Positions 26,632 to 34,969 of a stretch of 64,000 bases of DNA are shown piece by piece. The notes under the pieces were generated by a model, which saw only the letters and a program-made list of their open reading frames with translations, ran no database searches and was not told the DNA's origin. Position 1 is the first letter of the stretch. Each line of letters opens with the position of its first letter. The translations under genes and the position numbers were made by a program. Source of the DNA: Sulfuricaulis sp040901545 (GTDB lineage Bacteria > Pseudomonadota > Gammaproteobacteria > Acidiferrobacterales > Sulfurifustaceae). Where the stretch lies: NCBI RefSeq assembly GCF_040901545.1, contig NZ_JBBDYL010000004.1:124001-188000 (forward strand), in the 5' to 3' direction.

Positions 26632-26847
26632 TCAAGGCGCGCGCACTTGTTCTTCCGTGAGCCAGGCAGCGTATTCGATCGCTTGCTGGATATCCTCGCG
26701 TGTGAGGTCGGGGTAACCCTCGAGGATCTCCTCGAACGATGCCCCGTGGGCGATTTGACGCACGATCACCGAAACGGGTATACGCATACCACGAATGCAG
26801 GCCCGCCCGCCCATGATGTTGGGGTCGAAGGTAATACAATTTAACAT
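26632..26847 (-). CDS. DUF433 antitoxin-like protein
   Basis: 71 residues: ITFDPNIMGGRACIRGMRIP, VSVIVRQIAHGASFEEILEG and YPDLTREDIQQAIEYAAWL are the textbook DUF433 pattern, a winged/HTH domain that pairs with DUF5615 nucleases. A perfect AGGAGG lies 7 bp before the ATG at 26847. The partner appears truncated downstream, leaving an orphan antitoxin. Confidence 0.88.
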   Translation of the reverse strand: MLNCITFDPNIMGGRACIRGMRIPVSVIVRQIAHGASFEEILEGYPDLTREDIQQAIEYAAWLTEEQVRAP

Positions 26848-27049
26848 GGCTAGCCTCCTTCACTAATTCTACATCGCCGATGCCTGCTTGTCGCACCATT
26901 CTACCGGCGCCGCGATGCTTAACGCCGCAATCCGCCGAATGCCGGTGCTCGAATGGCCGACCAACCCGGTACGCTCGTTCCGCGTGACCTGACGAACTTC
27001 TTTGTCCTACATCTTGAAATCTTCGCCCGATGTGTCGCTACCGGCCTCT

Positions 27050-28546
27050 TTAATTTGCCATATCGAATGAGATGGGAACGCCATCGCAGTCGGGAAGCGT
27101 GAATTCGAGCAATGACGTAATCGTCGGCGCGATGTCCTCGACCGCCATGGGGTTAATCATCCCGCGCCGCGTCACGCGGGGTCCATGGGCGTAGAGCACG
27201 CAATCCGGGTTATGGTCTCCCGTGCGTGCGCCGATAATACGGGTTCCGGTGACGAGGCCGATCTTGGGAGAAGTAACCGCCCGGATGGGGGCCTCGCGCG
27301 CCCAGACCGCTAGAAGGTCCGGAAGCGTATCAAGGCGATGGCCGTGACACTCGTCGGCAACGCGGACTACTTCTTTGACAACGGGACCTCCGGTGTCGGC
27401 GTTTACCAGATCCAGTAGATCCTTGGTGAGCGATTTACATACGGTCTCATAATCCGCTCCCGGCTTCACGCATCCCGCCGGCTCGCGTCCAATGACATTG
27501 ATCCGAACTCCGCCAGCAGTCTCGTTATGTGGAATCTCAAAGTATTTGCGCCGGCCGATGCTGTACACTGACTTTGCATGATTAATGCGTTGGCCGAGCT
27601 TTTGGAGCACCGCCGGTCGCAGCCGGCTCACAATGGCGTGGGGAACAAGGTTCCTGTCTCGGTCCGGCCGTCCATCGATCCGGCGCAGTATTTGGTCGAA
27701 AAGAAAGTTGCCGGAGTAATTAGGGCCCATGCCCGGGCCGGCGAACACGACGGTCATCGTCTGCGGCCCAATACAGTCAAGCAGCCTGCCGATTGCGCTG
27801 TCGAGCGCGATATAAACGTCCTTCACCGGGTCTCCGTAACGTTGGACCCATTGAGCATCGTATAGGGCGTGGCCCGGGTCATGTTGGTGCCAGCACTGAT
27901 GGCCGATATCATGGGCATCGCCAAACGCCACCATAAACAAATCCCACGAGTCTTGCTTTAGGTAACGCTCGCAAAGCGTCGCCTTGGCGTGCACGCGAGC
28001 GACCATGGCGTCGCGGAACGACTTATATTCCTCGGCGGTTCGTTGCTTGTAGGTATCGGTTTCGCCATTAAAGGGATCGGAACCATAACGAGCGATGATT
28101 TCTGACGCTAATGAGGCAGGCGAGCTTCGTGTTGGCCATTTCCGGCTGTGCACATTCCAATCAACGATTTGAATACCTTCGATGTCTTTCAAGAGCGGGG
28201 CCTTTACCATATCTATAGTCGCAACCCGGTGACCGGCCTGACTTAGAAATTCCCAAAAAGGCTTGTGTCCAAATTCCACATCTTCCGCGAAGTCTTCAAT
28301 ATTGTAAGTGCCGAGCTTGATTTGTCGGTAAAAGTAACGGCCGTGCCGGCCGGGATTGACGCCGGTAAAGAGACTTGGCCATATCGCTCCATCGCCAAAA
28401 CCGCGTGGCCCTCGCACCCGCGTCCACGCGCCCTTGCTCCGCAAGCCTTGCAACACCGGCAACCAGCCGGCATCGCAACCCTGCGCGAGCAGCGCGGGAT
28501 CGGCCGCATCCAGACCTATGAAAAGCACTTTTGGTCGCGTTGTCAT
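27050..28546 (-). CDS. Alkaline-phosphatase-superfamily phosphodiesterase
   Basis: About 498 residues. VLFIGLDAADPALLAQ gives the first metal-binding Asp and WPSLFTGVNPGRHGRYF the Thr nucleophile region. FGDAHDIGHQCWH and ARTGDHNPDCVLYAHGP provide further Asp/His ligands. These are features of type I phosphodiesterase/nucleotide pyrophosphatases and related transferases. No clear signal peptide is present. The ATG at 28546 is preceded by AAGGGGAG, so I reject the 40-codon longer frame. In EPS loci such enzymes may remove or transfer phospho-substituents; the substrate is unknown. Confidence 0.85.
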   Translation of the reverse strand: MTTRPKVLFIGLDAADPALLAQGCDAGWLPVLQGLRSKGAWTRVRGPRGFGDGAIWPSLFTGVNPGRHGRYFYRQIKLGTYNIEDFAEDVEFGHKPFWEFLSQAGHRVATIDMVKAPLLKDIEGIQIVDWNVHSRKWPTRSSPASLASEIIARYGSDPFNGETDTYKQRTAEEYKSFRDAMVARVHAKATLCERYLKQDSWDLFMVAFGDAHDIGHQCWHQHDPGHALYDAQWVQRYGDPVKDVYIALDSAIGRLLDCIGPQTMTVVFAGPGMGPNYSGNFLFDQILRRIDGRPDRDRNLVPHAIVSRLRPAVLQKLGQRINHAKSVYSIGRRKYFEIPHNETAGGVRINVIGREPAGCVKPGADYETVCKSLTKDLLDLVNADTGGPVVKEVVRVADECHGHRLDTLPDLLAVWAREAPIRAVTSPKIGLVTGTRIIGARTGDHNPDCVLYAHGPRVTRRGMINPMAVEDIAPTITSLLEFTLPDCDGVPISFDMAN

Positions 28547-28596
28547 AAACTCCCCTTCGGAGAAATGCAAAGAATCCGTGCCGGATTTTCTTCTAA

Positions 28597-28696
28597 GGAA
28601 ACCCTGAATAATCCGATGTAGGGTGCGTCCCATGCACCATTTTGTCGATCGGTGCGCAGGGCGCACCCTACATTTTTGAATAAATCAGAGGTTCCC
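28597..28696. mobile_element. 100-bp MITE-like element with TAA flanks
   Basis: The ends GGAAACCCTGAATAATCC and (reverse) GGGAACCTCTGATTTATTC form imperfect terminal inverted repeats. Inside, TGTAGGGTGCG (28617-28627) pairs with CGCACCCTACA. TAA lies directly outside both ends (28594-28596 and 28697-28699), a possible 3-bp target duplication. There is no coding capacity. It sits between the phosphodiesterase start and the SLBB gene stop, and could fold into a hairpin between them. Confidence 0.7.
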
Positions 28697-28734
28697 TAAC
28701 ATTATTTAGCCCAAGAAAGAGTAAGCATCATTCT

Positions 28735-31467
28735 TTAAAATACACCGGCTGCATCCAACGCAGCCACCGTGACCGCCAATTGGAATAGTATGGTTGTGAT
28801 TTCACCGAAAAGCTTGAGGCCGCTCACCCGGTCAACCTTCAACGGCACGACAATGGTATCGCCGGGTCCCAGTTCCGCGTTGCGGCTGAACCATCCGGTG
28901 GGGGGGCTGACCGATCCGTCGGCACGCACCACATACGTGGCGCTCCGCTTGCCCCGTTCCGTCACTCCGCCACTCAGCCGCACGTAGTCAGTGACGCTAA
29001 GCTTTGCATCGAACAGATGCGACGTGGGATGGTAAACTTCACCCAGCACGGTGACTTCTTGGGGCCGTTGGGGAATAAAGAGCTTGTCACCCTTCTGGAC
29101 GGTCACATCGAAATTTTCGCGACCTTGCAACAAGTCATTTAGCTTGATTACCGTGCGACCCGCAGCCCTGGTTGCCCGTATTTGCCGCAGCAGGGCTTTG
29201 CCCTGCGCCAGAATCTCCTCTTTTTTAACGCTGGCACTTGTTTCCTGCACACTGAGGAGCGCGAGATCGCGCTCCAACTGGCTTGCGAGTCGTTCGAGAT
29301 GTTCCTGTTCGCGTTCGCGTACCGACTCACGGACAAAGAGCGCGCCATCGGGATAGGCCTGATCCGTGATCCCGCCGGCGCGCCTGAGCACATCGCTTAA
29401 TTTCTCATTGCGGGCGATGGGGTATTTACCGGGAAATTTCACTTCACCGACAATTTCAATCGCGCCTTCTTCGTCCCACTTCGGGATCCGGCGGATGATC
29501 AGTTGATCGTGCGTCCTCAGCACCATGTCTTTTTGCGCGTCGGCTTTCATCACTGCCGCGACATCCACATTTTCTCGCGACGATTCCCGTTCCTTGCCGT
29601 CAATGACGGTGAAGCGCGTCAGTTCAGCTTCCATGGTATAGGCGCGGTCCGTGAGTCCGCCGGCGGCGCGCAACAAATCGCTGACTTTCATGCCGGATGA
29701 CAAGGGGTACCGGCCCGGATGATGCACCGTGCCTTCGATAACGACTTCGCGCACCGGATTATCCGGCGCGGAGCGCGCCCTGGCCTGTTCGAGCAGCGGT
29801 TTGATCAGCGCTTCGCGTTTGGCGCGTATGTCGAACGCATGAATCTCGTCCCGAGGTTGAAGCAGAACATCGGCCGCGCCATTCGGATTATTCAAGGCGG
29901 CAATCAAGTCCGTATCGAGAAACGTGATGGTATGGTCAAGCGCAGCTTCACGTTTAATCAGCAGATATCGGGCGTCGGCCTGAGGCTGCAGGTCGGATAC
30001 CGAGAGAATAACATGCGTGAGGCGCATGTCCGGCTTCCATGGATAGACGCCCGGGCGTTGCACCTGTCCCGCCAGTTTGACGACGTCTTTCAGTTGCTCG
30101 AGCGATGAATATATTTTCACGATATCGCCGTCGCGCAGCGCGGTATTTCTTGCTGCTTCCTGCGCCAGATCGACTCCGATCAGGGTGCGCTCGCGATTCT
30201 CGAGGATTCGCTCCACTTTCACGTTTTGCAGATACGCATCGGGCGCCAGGCCCCCCGCCATCGCAATCAAGTCGCCGATGGTTTTTTCGTCCTTCAACTC
30301 ATATATCGCGGGGCGTCGGACCCGGCCGGCGATTCCGGCGGTTTTGCCGATGGGCGGAATGAAAATGACATCGCCCGATTGCAACCGCGCATCCGCGCTG
30401 TTATCGCCGCGCAGCAATAAATCGTAAAGATCCATGCTCGAGATCGTCTTGCCTTTACGCTTGAGCTGGATATCGCGGAGACTCCCGATGCGCTTGATGC
30501 CGCCACTGGTAAACAGAGCATTGGTCAACGTAGACAACCCGCTGACGATATACGATCCGGGCCGCTCCGCGTCGCCCAGCACAAATACCCGAATTGACCG
30601 CAACCGGCCCAGCGTCACGGAGGCCTTCATCCCAATCAATTGCTTCTGGACCCGGTTTTGAACCTGCCGCTCCAGTTGCGCGAAGGTGAGACCCGCTACC
30701 GATATGGGTCCGATGCCGGGAAACAGGATTTCGCCGTCGCGGGTGATCACCAGCTCGTGTTCCGCGTTCTCTTTGCCGAACAACTGTACCAATACGGAAT
30801 CGCCGGGCCCAACGGTATAGTCCGCCGGTATGGGTATATCCGTTCCCGGTGCGAAGGTTTTGGGGACACCCGTGAACAAATCATATCCGAAGGGTTTCAG
30901 CGGCTCTTCCACCGGCAGCCGCTTTACCGTTACTTGCAGCCCTTTGAACGCCGATTCCGCCGCGATGCGCTGTTCGGCCTCGGTTTCATTCAGACCCTTG
31001 AGCACGATACGGCCGGCCTTCTCAAACGTTACCGCGCCGAACTGATCGAGCACGTGTAGTTTTTGTTCCGGAATACCAGCCTGTGCGTCGCGATCTTCCT
31101 GGGAAAATTTATCTGGTATTGGTTGGGCGACGGCTTCGGTCAACACACGCTGGAATTGGATGACAACCGTATCTCCGGCCTTGAGTCGCGGTGGTTGTAG
31201 CAGGCTCGGATCGATAACTGACACTGCATTCGATTCGGTTATTCGCGAACCAGAATTATCAGGAACGGCTGAGGACCCTCGATCGACCGGTCCGCGTGTC
31301 TTGCCCTGCAAGGACCGAAGGATTGCTTCCCGCTCAGCCTTGGGCAATTGCTGAAACTGCTGCATTTGCTCCTTGGTGGGCGCCGTGTCAGCGGGATAGG
31401 ACGCAGGGGGAAACCAAAGCAGCAGAACAAAAAGTACGGCGCCCCAGCGATACAACGGAATTGCCAT
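28735..31467 (-). CDS. Giant multi-SLBB polysaccharide export protein (Wza-related)
   Basis: 910 residues from ATG 31467, which has GAGGG upstream and a signal peptide (LFVLLLWFPPASYPAD). A Poly_export domain (YTVGPGDSVLVQLFGKENAE) is followed by repeated SLBB domains, recognised by phrases such as RVFVLGDAERPGSYIVSGL, KLAGQVQRPGVYPWKP, VIEGTVHHPGRYPLSSGMKV, IVGEVKFPGKYPIARNEKLS and VTVLGEVYHPTSHLF. Wza proteins are about 380 residues with two SLBB domains, so this is more than twice that size. A C-terminal hydrophobic helix (TTILFQLAVTVAALDAAGVF) may span the outer membrane. Such large proteins are paired with YjbH in several EPS loci, as here. Confidence 0.87.
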   Translation of the reverse strand: MAIPLYRWGAVLFVLLLWFPPASYPADTAPTKEQMQQFQQLPKAEREAILRSLQGKTRGPVDRGSSAVPDNSGSRITESNAVSVIDPSLLQPPRLKAGDTVVIQFQRVLTEAVAQPIPDKFSQEDRDAQAGIPEQKLHVLDQFGAVTFEKAGRIVLKGLNETEAEQRIAAESAFKGLQVTVKRLPVEEPLKPFGYDLFTGVPKTFAPGTDIPIPADYTVGPGDSVLVQLFGKENAEHELVITRDGEILFPGIGPISVAGLTFAQLERQVQNRVQKQLIGMKASVTLGRLRSIRVFVLGDAERPGSYIVSGLSTLTNALFTSGGIKRIGSLRDIQLKRKGKTISSMDLYDLLLRGDNSADARLQSGDVIFIPPIGKTAGIAGRVRRPAIYELKDEKTIGDLIAMAGGLAPDAYLQNVKVERILENRERTLIGVDLAQEAARNTALRDGDIVKIYSSLEQLKDVVKLAGQVQRPGVYPWKPDMRLTHVILSVSDLQPQADARYLLIKREAALDHTITFLDTDLIAALNNPNGAADVLLQPRDEIHAFDIRAKREALIKPLLEQARARSAPDNPVREVVIEGTVHHPGRYPLSSGMKVSDLLRAAGGLTDRAYTMEAELTRFTVIDGKERESSRENVDVAAVMKADAQKDMVLRTHDQLIIRRIPKWDEEGAIEIVGEVKFPGKYPIARNEKLSDVLRRAGGITDQAYPDGALFVRESVREREQEHLERLASQLERDLALLSVQETSASVKKEEILAQGKALLRQIRATRAAGRTVIKLNDLLQGRENFDVTVQKGDKLFIPQRPQEVTVLGEVYHPTSHLFDAKLSVTDYVRLSGGVTERGKRSATYVVRADGSVSPPTGWFSRNAELGPGDTIVVPLKVDRVSGLKLFGEITTILFQLAVTVAALDAAGVF

Positions 31468-31910
31468 GCTACCCTCGTGTGTCTTTATGATTCTAACGGC
31501 TTGTCTGCTCAGCGTTAGGCATATTACCGGCCGATTGCGACGCATGACAAGCCGGAATCCCTAAAAGCGCCAATAAAATGTACATCGCCACGAACCCCCT
31601 CTCCCTTCGGGAGAGGGCCGGGGTGAGGGGATTCTTAAACTCACCGCGGAAATATCCCCCTCATCCTGGTTCCTGCCGGGGCGCACGAAAATTACGCGCG
31701 CCCGTTCGACGGCGCGGATGCACGTTAAGTGCACCCGCGACGACCCCGTCTCACCTCCCGGAGGGAGAAGGAACTCCATTTTTGACAGCATGGTATCGGT
31801 TTTCATTTTGTCAGGGACCTTAAGTGCCAAGAGAGTAGAATCCAACTATGTGCGGCGTTACCGTTGTACTGTGCAAGAATTACCCCAGTTTCATGCCCAC
31901 ACGCATGTTG
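31468..31910. other. Intergenic region between the SLBB and YjbH genes
   Basis: 443 bp without a convincing gene. Most of it is occupied by the hairpin-rich dispersed repeat at 31591-31780. Confidence 0.5.
31591..31780. repeat. Dispersed hairpin repeat (CCCTCTCCC family)
   Basis: CCCTCTCCC (31597-31605) pairs with GGGAGAGGG (31609-31617), followed by GGGGTGAGGGG, then CCCCCTCATCCTG and a second hairpin TCCCGGAGGGA. The same order of motifs occurs inside the element at 34804-34947. No clean terminal repeats are seen here, so the limits are approximate. Confidence 0.65.
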
Positions 31911-34100
31911 CTATTTTGCGAAATCCGTCAGCGGATTGTGTTCCCCGCTGTCAAGCATCAGCGGCCGCTCTACCATACGGTAAAGATCGCCCGGTGAAGT
32001 AACCATCTGGCCGACATCCCTGGTGGCTTCCACCAGCGCGAGACTTGACCGCTGCTGGGTATCCTTCGTCAACATCGAACCCAATGGAACTGAAATGAAC
32101 AAACCCTTGTCGCGGAATAGGTCGCCGGCGCGATTCGGCTGGGTGAGGTCATTCTCATTCGTGTGCGTGAACCAGATACCGGTTTCAACGCCGGAACGGA
32201 ATCTTCGTTTGACCTCAAATCGCACGCCCTCATCCTTGGCCAGGAAGCGGCCAATTCGTGCTGTGGTTGTTATCCCGAATCCTGGAAATCTATAATGAAA
32301 CGACCCTAATGACGTCACGACATCGTAATCACGAAACCCAAAGCTTTTTTCCGGCGCGCGCTGCTTGAGCCAGTCTATTGACAGATCAAAGGCCCAGTGG
32401 CTCCGTTCCGGCAGATACAGTATCTGTCCCCCGGTGCCGGCGAACATTTCTTCATAGTAACCAAGCGACACGCGCCCATAAACAGGTCTTCCTGGCTTAA
32501 AGAACTTGTTTAGAAGCAATGAATTTAATTTTATTGCATCACCTTCCTTCCGATAGGCAGTGATATCTGTTCTTACATGAGGTAAAACACTCGCTGAAGG
32601 CTTTATGACGTCAGTGACATTTTCAAACAACTGCAGTCGAGCCGCTCCATCGAGAAACAATCCATTTCCCAAATGCTGGGTATGACCGAATAAAGCGTAC
32701 GTGTCATAGCTTGCATTGCCGTTTGGATTTATGAAATAAAAACCCAGATTGAATGGGGCGATATACGATCCAGATAGCGAGCTGCCCTGGCGGCGAAATT
32801 GCATGACCTCGCCTCCATCCTCGGACGCACTCCGCGGGGGCGTGTTTTCTGCTTCATCGTAGCGAGGCAGTTTATCCAGCGTGTTCAATCGGGATAAGTC
32901 TGCTGTCCCGGTAGATTCAACCGTGATGTGTTTACGCGCATCGTCCCAGGTAACCTCGCCGGCGAAATAACGCCGCACCAGAGATACGTCATCGATGGTA
33001 TACGTCAACAACGGCAGGTCGTTCAGCGTATAGGTAATCTTGAGCGTTTTCGTTTCCGCCGGGGTCAGCAATAAAATCGTTCTGGCCGCGCGCCCGATGG
33101 CACGGCTCATCAGGGATATCCGCGGATGGGTCAGACTTGCCTCGGCAATGCCGTCGTCCATGCGCAGCTTGATGTTCTGGAATTCCTGTCGCTCCAGCGC
33201 CTGGACAAGTTCGCGGGTATGCCGAGGGTCCGATCGCCATTCCTCCAGGGTCGGCAGTGTTACCGTCTTGGTATAAGGTTTAGGTTCATGGACTTTGGGA
33301 ATGAATTCTTTCTGCATGAGCGGGATGGCGACAAAAAAATTAACGGCGGATTGGTCTTCCTGATGTGACAACTTGGCGCCCAGCCAGCCGTACTTATACT
33401 CGATGCCATAAGTCGCGCCCCCTTTACGTTTATCAGCCCCGGAAAGACTGGCGTTAAAATCATTCTTATAATCAGTGGCATCATGCTCAACTACAAAACT
33501 GAAATGTTTTAGCCAAGATGGGCTGTAACGCAAACCTCCAAACGCGCCATCGATTCGATCCGTTCCGTAACCTGCCGTAAAATCGATTGATCCGATCTGC
33601 TTGCTGAATGCAATAAAACTCGCTTTTGATATCCGCGTGCCGGTAAAGTCTTGAGTACCAATACTCAGCTGCGGAAAATACTGCGACTCTTTAAACAGCA
33701 CAGCTTTTGCATCAAATGCTTTGTCAACATAATTTCCGAAATCTGGATCATTTATCGAAGCAAGAATTCCATCAATTCTTGTAAAACGAGCAGATAATTC
33801 TAACCGCGGTAGATAAGTTATGCTGCTCCATAGAATAAAATAAGGATCGTCACTGCTCACACCGAATCTCAGCGTACCCTCTTCCTCGATCCGCGCATCA
33901 GGCATGTATATAAGACCTGTTTGGCCGAGTACAGTTGGCTCAGCCGCACGGACTATAGTTGAAATTAAGAAAAAAAATGAAATGATGATTTGCCAGAGGC
34001 TGCAGTATAGAAGCCCCCGCCTAAACCTTTTGGCATGGACGAACAAACAATCGCGGTCTTTGTGAACTAACGATCCTACCAGCGAATCAATGATCTCCAA
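31911..34100 (-). CDS. yjbH: YjbH-domain outer-membrane EPS protein
   Basis: About 729 residues with a hydrophobic signal (LWQIIISFFFLISTIVRAAE). The YjbH signature starts with PTVLGQTGLIYMPDARIEEE and GVSSDDPYFILWSSITYLPR. The rest is rich in alternating amphipathic strands, as in a large barrel. YjbH proteins are needed for EPS production in enterobacteria, but their exact action is unknown. The start at 34100 is a TTG with GGAGG directly against it, so a later start is possible. It lies between the SLBB gene and a YjbE-like small gene, mirroring the yjbEFGH arrangement. Confidence 0.83.
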   Translation of the reverse strand: MEIIDSLVGSLVHKDRDCLFVHAKRFRRGLLYCSLWQIIISFFFLISTIVRAAEPTVLGQTGLIYMPDARIEEEGTLRFGVSSDDPYFILWSSITYLPRLELSARFTRIDGILASINDPDFGNYVDKAFDAKAVLFKESQYFPQLSIGTQDFTGTRISKASFIAFSKQIGSIDFTAGYGTDRIDGAFGGLRYSPSWLKHFSFVVEHDATDYKNDFNASLSGADKRKGGATYGIEYKYGWLGAKLSHQEDQSAVNFFVAIPLMQKEFIPKVHEPKPYTKTVTLPTLEEWRSDPRHTRELVQALERQEFQNIKLRMDDGIAEASLTHPRISLMSRAIGRAARTILLLTPAETKTLKITYTLNDLPLLTYTIDDVSLVRRYFAGEVTWDDARKHITVESTGTADLSRLNTLDKLPRYDEAENTPPRSASEDGGEVMQFRRQGSSLSGSYIAPFNLGFYFINPNGNASYDTYALFGHTQHLGNGLFLDGAARLQLFENVTDVIKPSASVLPHVRTDITAYRKEGDAIKLNSLLLNKFFKPGRPVYGRVSLGYYEEMFAGTGGQILYLPERSHWAFDLSIDWLKQRAPEKSFGFRDYDVVTSLGSFHYRFPGFGITTTARIGRFLAKDEGVRFEVKRRFRSGVETGIWFTHTNENDLTQPNRAGDLFRDKGLFISVPLGSMLTKDTQQRSSLALVEATRDVGQMVTSPGDLYRMVERPLMLDSGEHNPLTDFAK

Positions 34101-34336
34101 CCTCCAGTTAAATACGCTTTATTTTATTAGTGCCCAAAATTAACTGGGTATCTCGTAATTGATTTATGTAGGAAATATTCTCTCTCGGGTCGATAGCAGA
34201 ATAACTCGATTTATAAAACTGAAAAGCAGTTTGTAGCCTAAGGATTATACATAGCCGATGAGAGAGCATGATGTCGAAGCGTGACAACTGATTGAGTCAC
34301 AAGCTGCACGGGCTGTTATGACCCGTTGACGAAATT

Positions 34337-34615
34337 TTATGGATGGCCTCCACCACCGCCACCACCCGCTAAGGCCAGTAATCCGGCAATCGCAAGGCCA
34401 AGTTTTGCAGCCGGTGACATTGGCTGGGAATCAGCCGGAACATCTGGAGTTTTTGCCGTCTCTGTTCCTGGCGGCGTGGGTGCTGCAGGAGAGGATGAAG
34501 AATCCTCACCGATAGCCTTAGCCACCTGTATGCTGCCCTCGCCCGCGGCGTGAACGATCGGCGAAATCGCGATGGCAATCGAGATGCACCAACTTAACAA
34601 GGTGTGTTTCTTCAT
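34337..34615 (-). CDS. Small secreted Gly-rich protein, YjbE-like
   Basis: 92 residues: a clear signal peptide (LLSWCISIAIAISPIVHAAG), a Ser/Pro/Thr-rich middle and a C-terminal hydrophobic plus poly-Gly end (LAIAGLLALAGGGGGGGHP). I find no defined domain. Size, composition and position just upstream of yjbH resemble YjbE of enterobacterial EPS operons, but sequence similarity is compositional, so the name is not certain. The ATG at 34615 follows a GAGGAGCAACG site. Confidence 0.6.
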   Translation of the reverse strand: MKKHTLLSWCISIAIAISPIVHAAGEGSIQVAKAIGEDSSSSPAAPTPPGTETAKTPDVPADSQPMSPAAKLGLAIAGLLALAGGGGGGGHP

Positions 34616-34803
34616 CGTTGCTCCTCAGCCATATGTAACGGCATCTGTATTTTGTGCCCGATCATCCCGCCCAAGGTACCTGCAATTCGCTGCGTTGTCA
34701 TACCCGGGAACCATGCCCACAATGCATCAACGAATACAACCATCAAACCACACATTATTTCTGCTGACAATGGAAAAGTTCATTAGCATTCAATACAGTG
34801 CTA

Positions 34804-34947
34804 GCAGGTTGCTGAAAAACTCCCTCTCCCTATGGGAGAGGGAAGGGGTGAGGGTGTTCATATTCCATTAAGCATTTGTTTTTTAATGTCCCCCTCATCC
34901 TGACCTTCTCCCGGAGGGAGAAGGAAAAGACTTTTTCAGCAACCTGC
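34804..34947. mobile_element. 144-bp MITE-like element flanked by TA
   Basis: The outer ends GCAGGTTGCTGAAAAA and its reverse complement are perfect over 16 bp. TA lies on each side (34802-34803 and 34948-34949), as expected for a transposase that targets TA. The core holds the CCCTCTCCC/GGGAGAGGG hairpin and CCCCCTCATCCTG found also at 31591-31780. It has no coding capacity and fills most of the gap between the YjbE-like gene and the receiver protein. Confidence 0.8.
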
Positions 34948-34969
34948 TACAGACACTGTTTGTGCGGTC

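Noticed and set aside
31591..34947. CRISPR array suggested by repeated hairpin motifs
   Set aside because: Only two copies 3 kb apart with no regular spacers and no cas genes; they are dispersed palindromic or MITE-type repeats.
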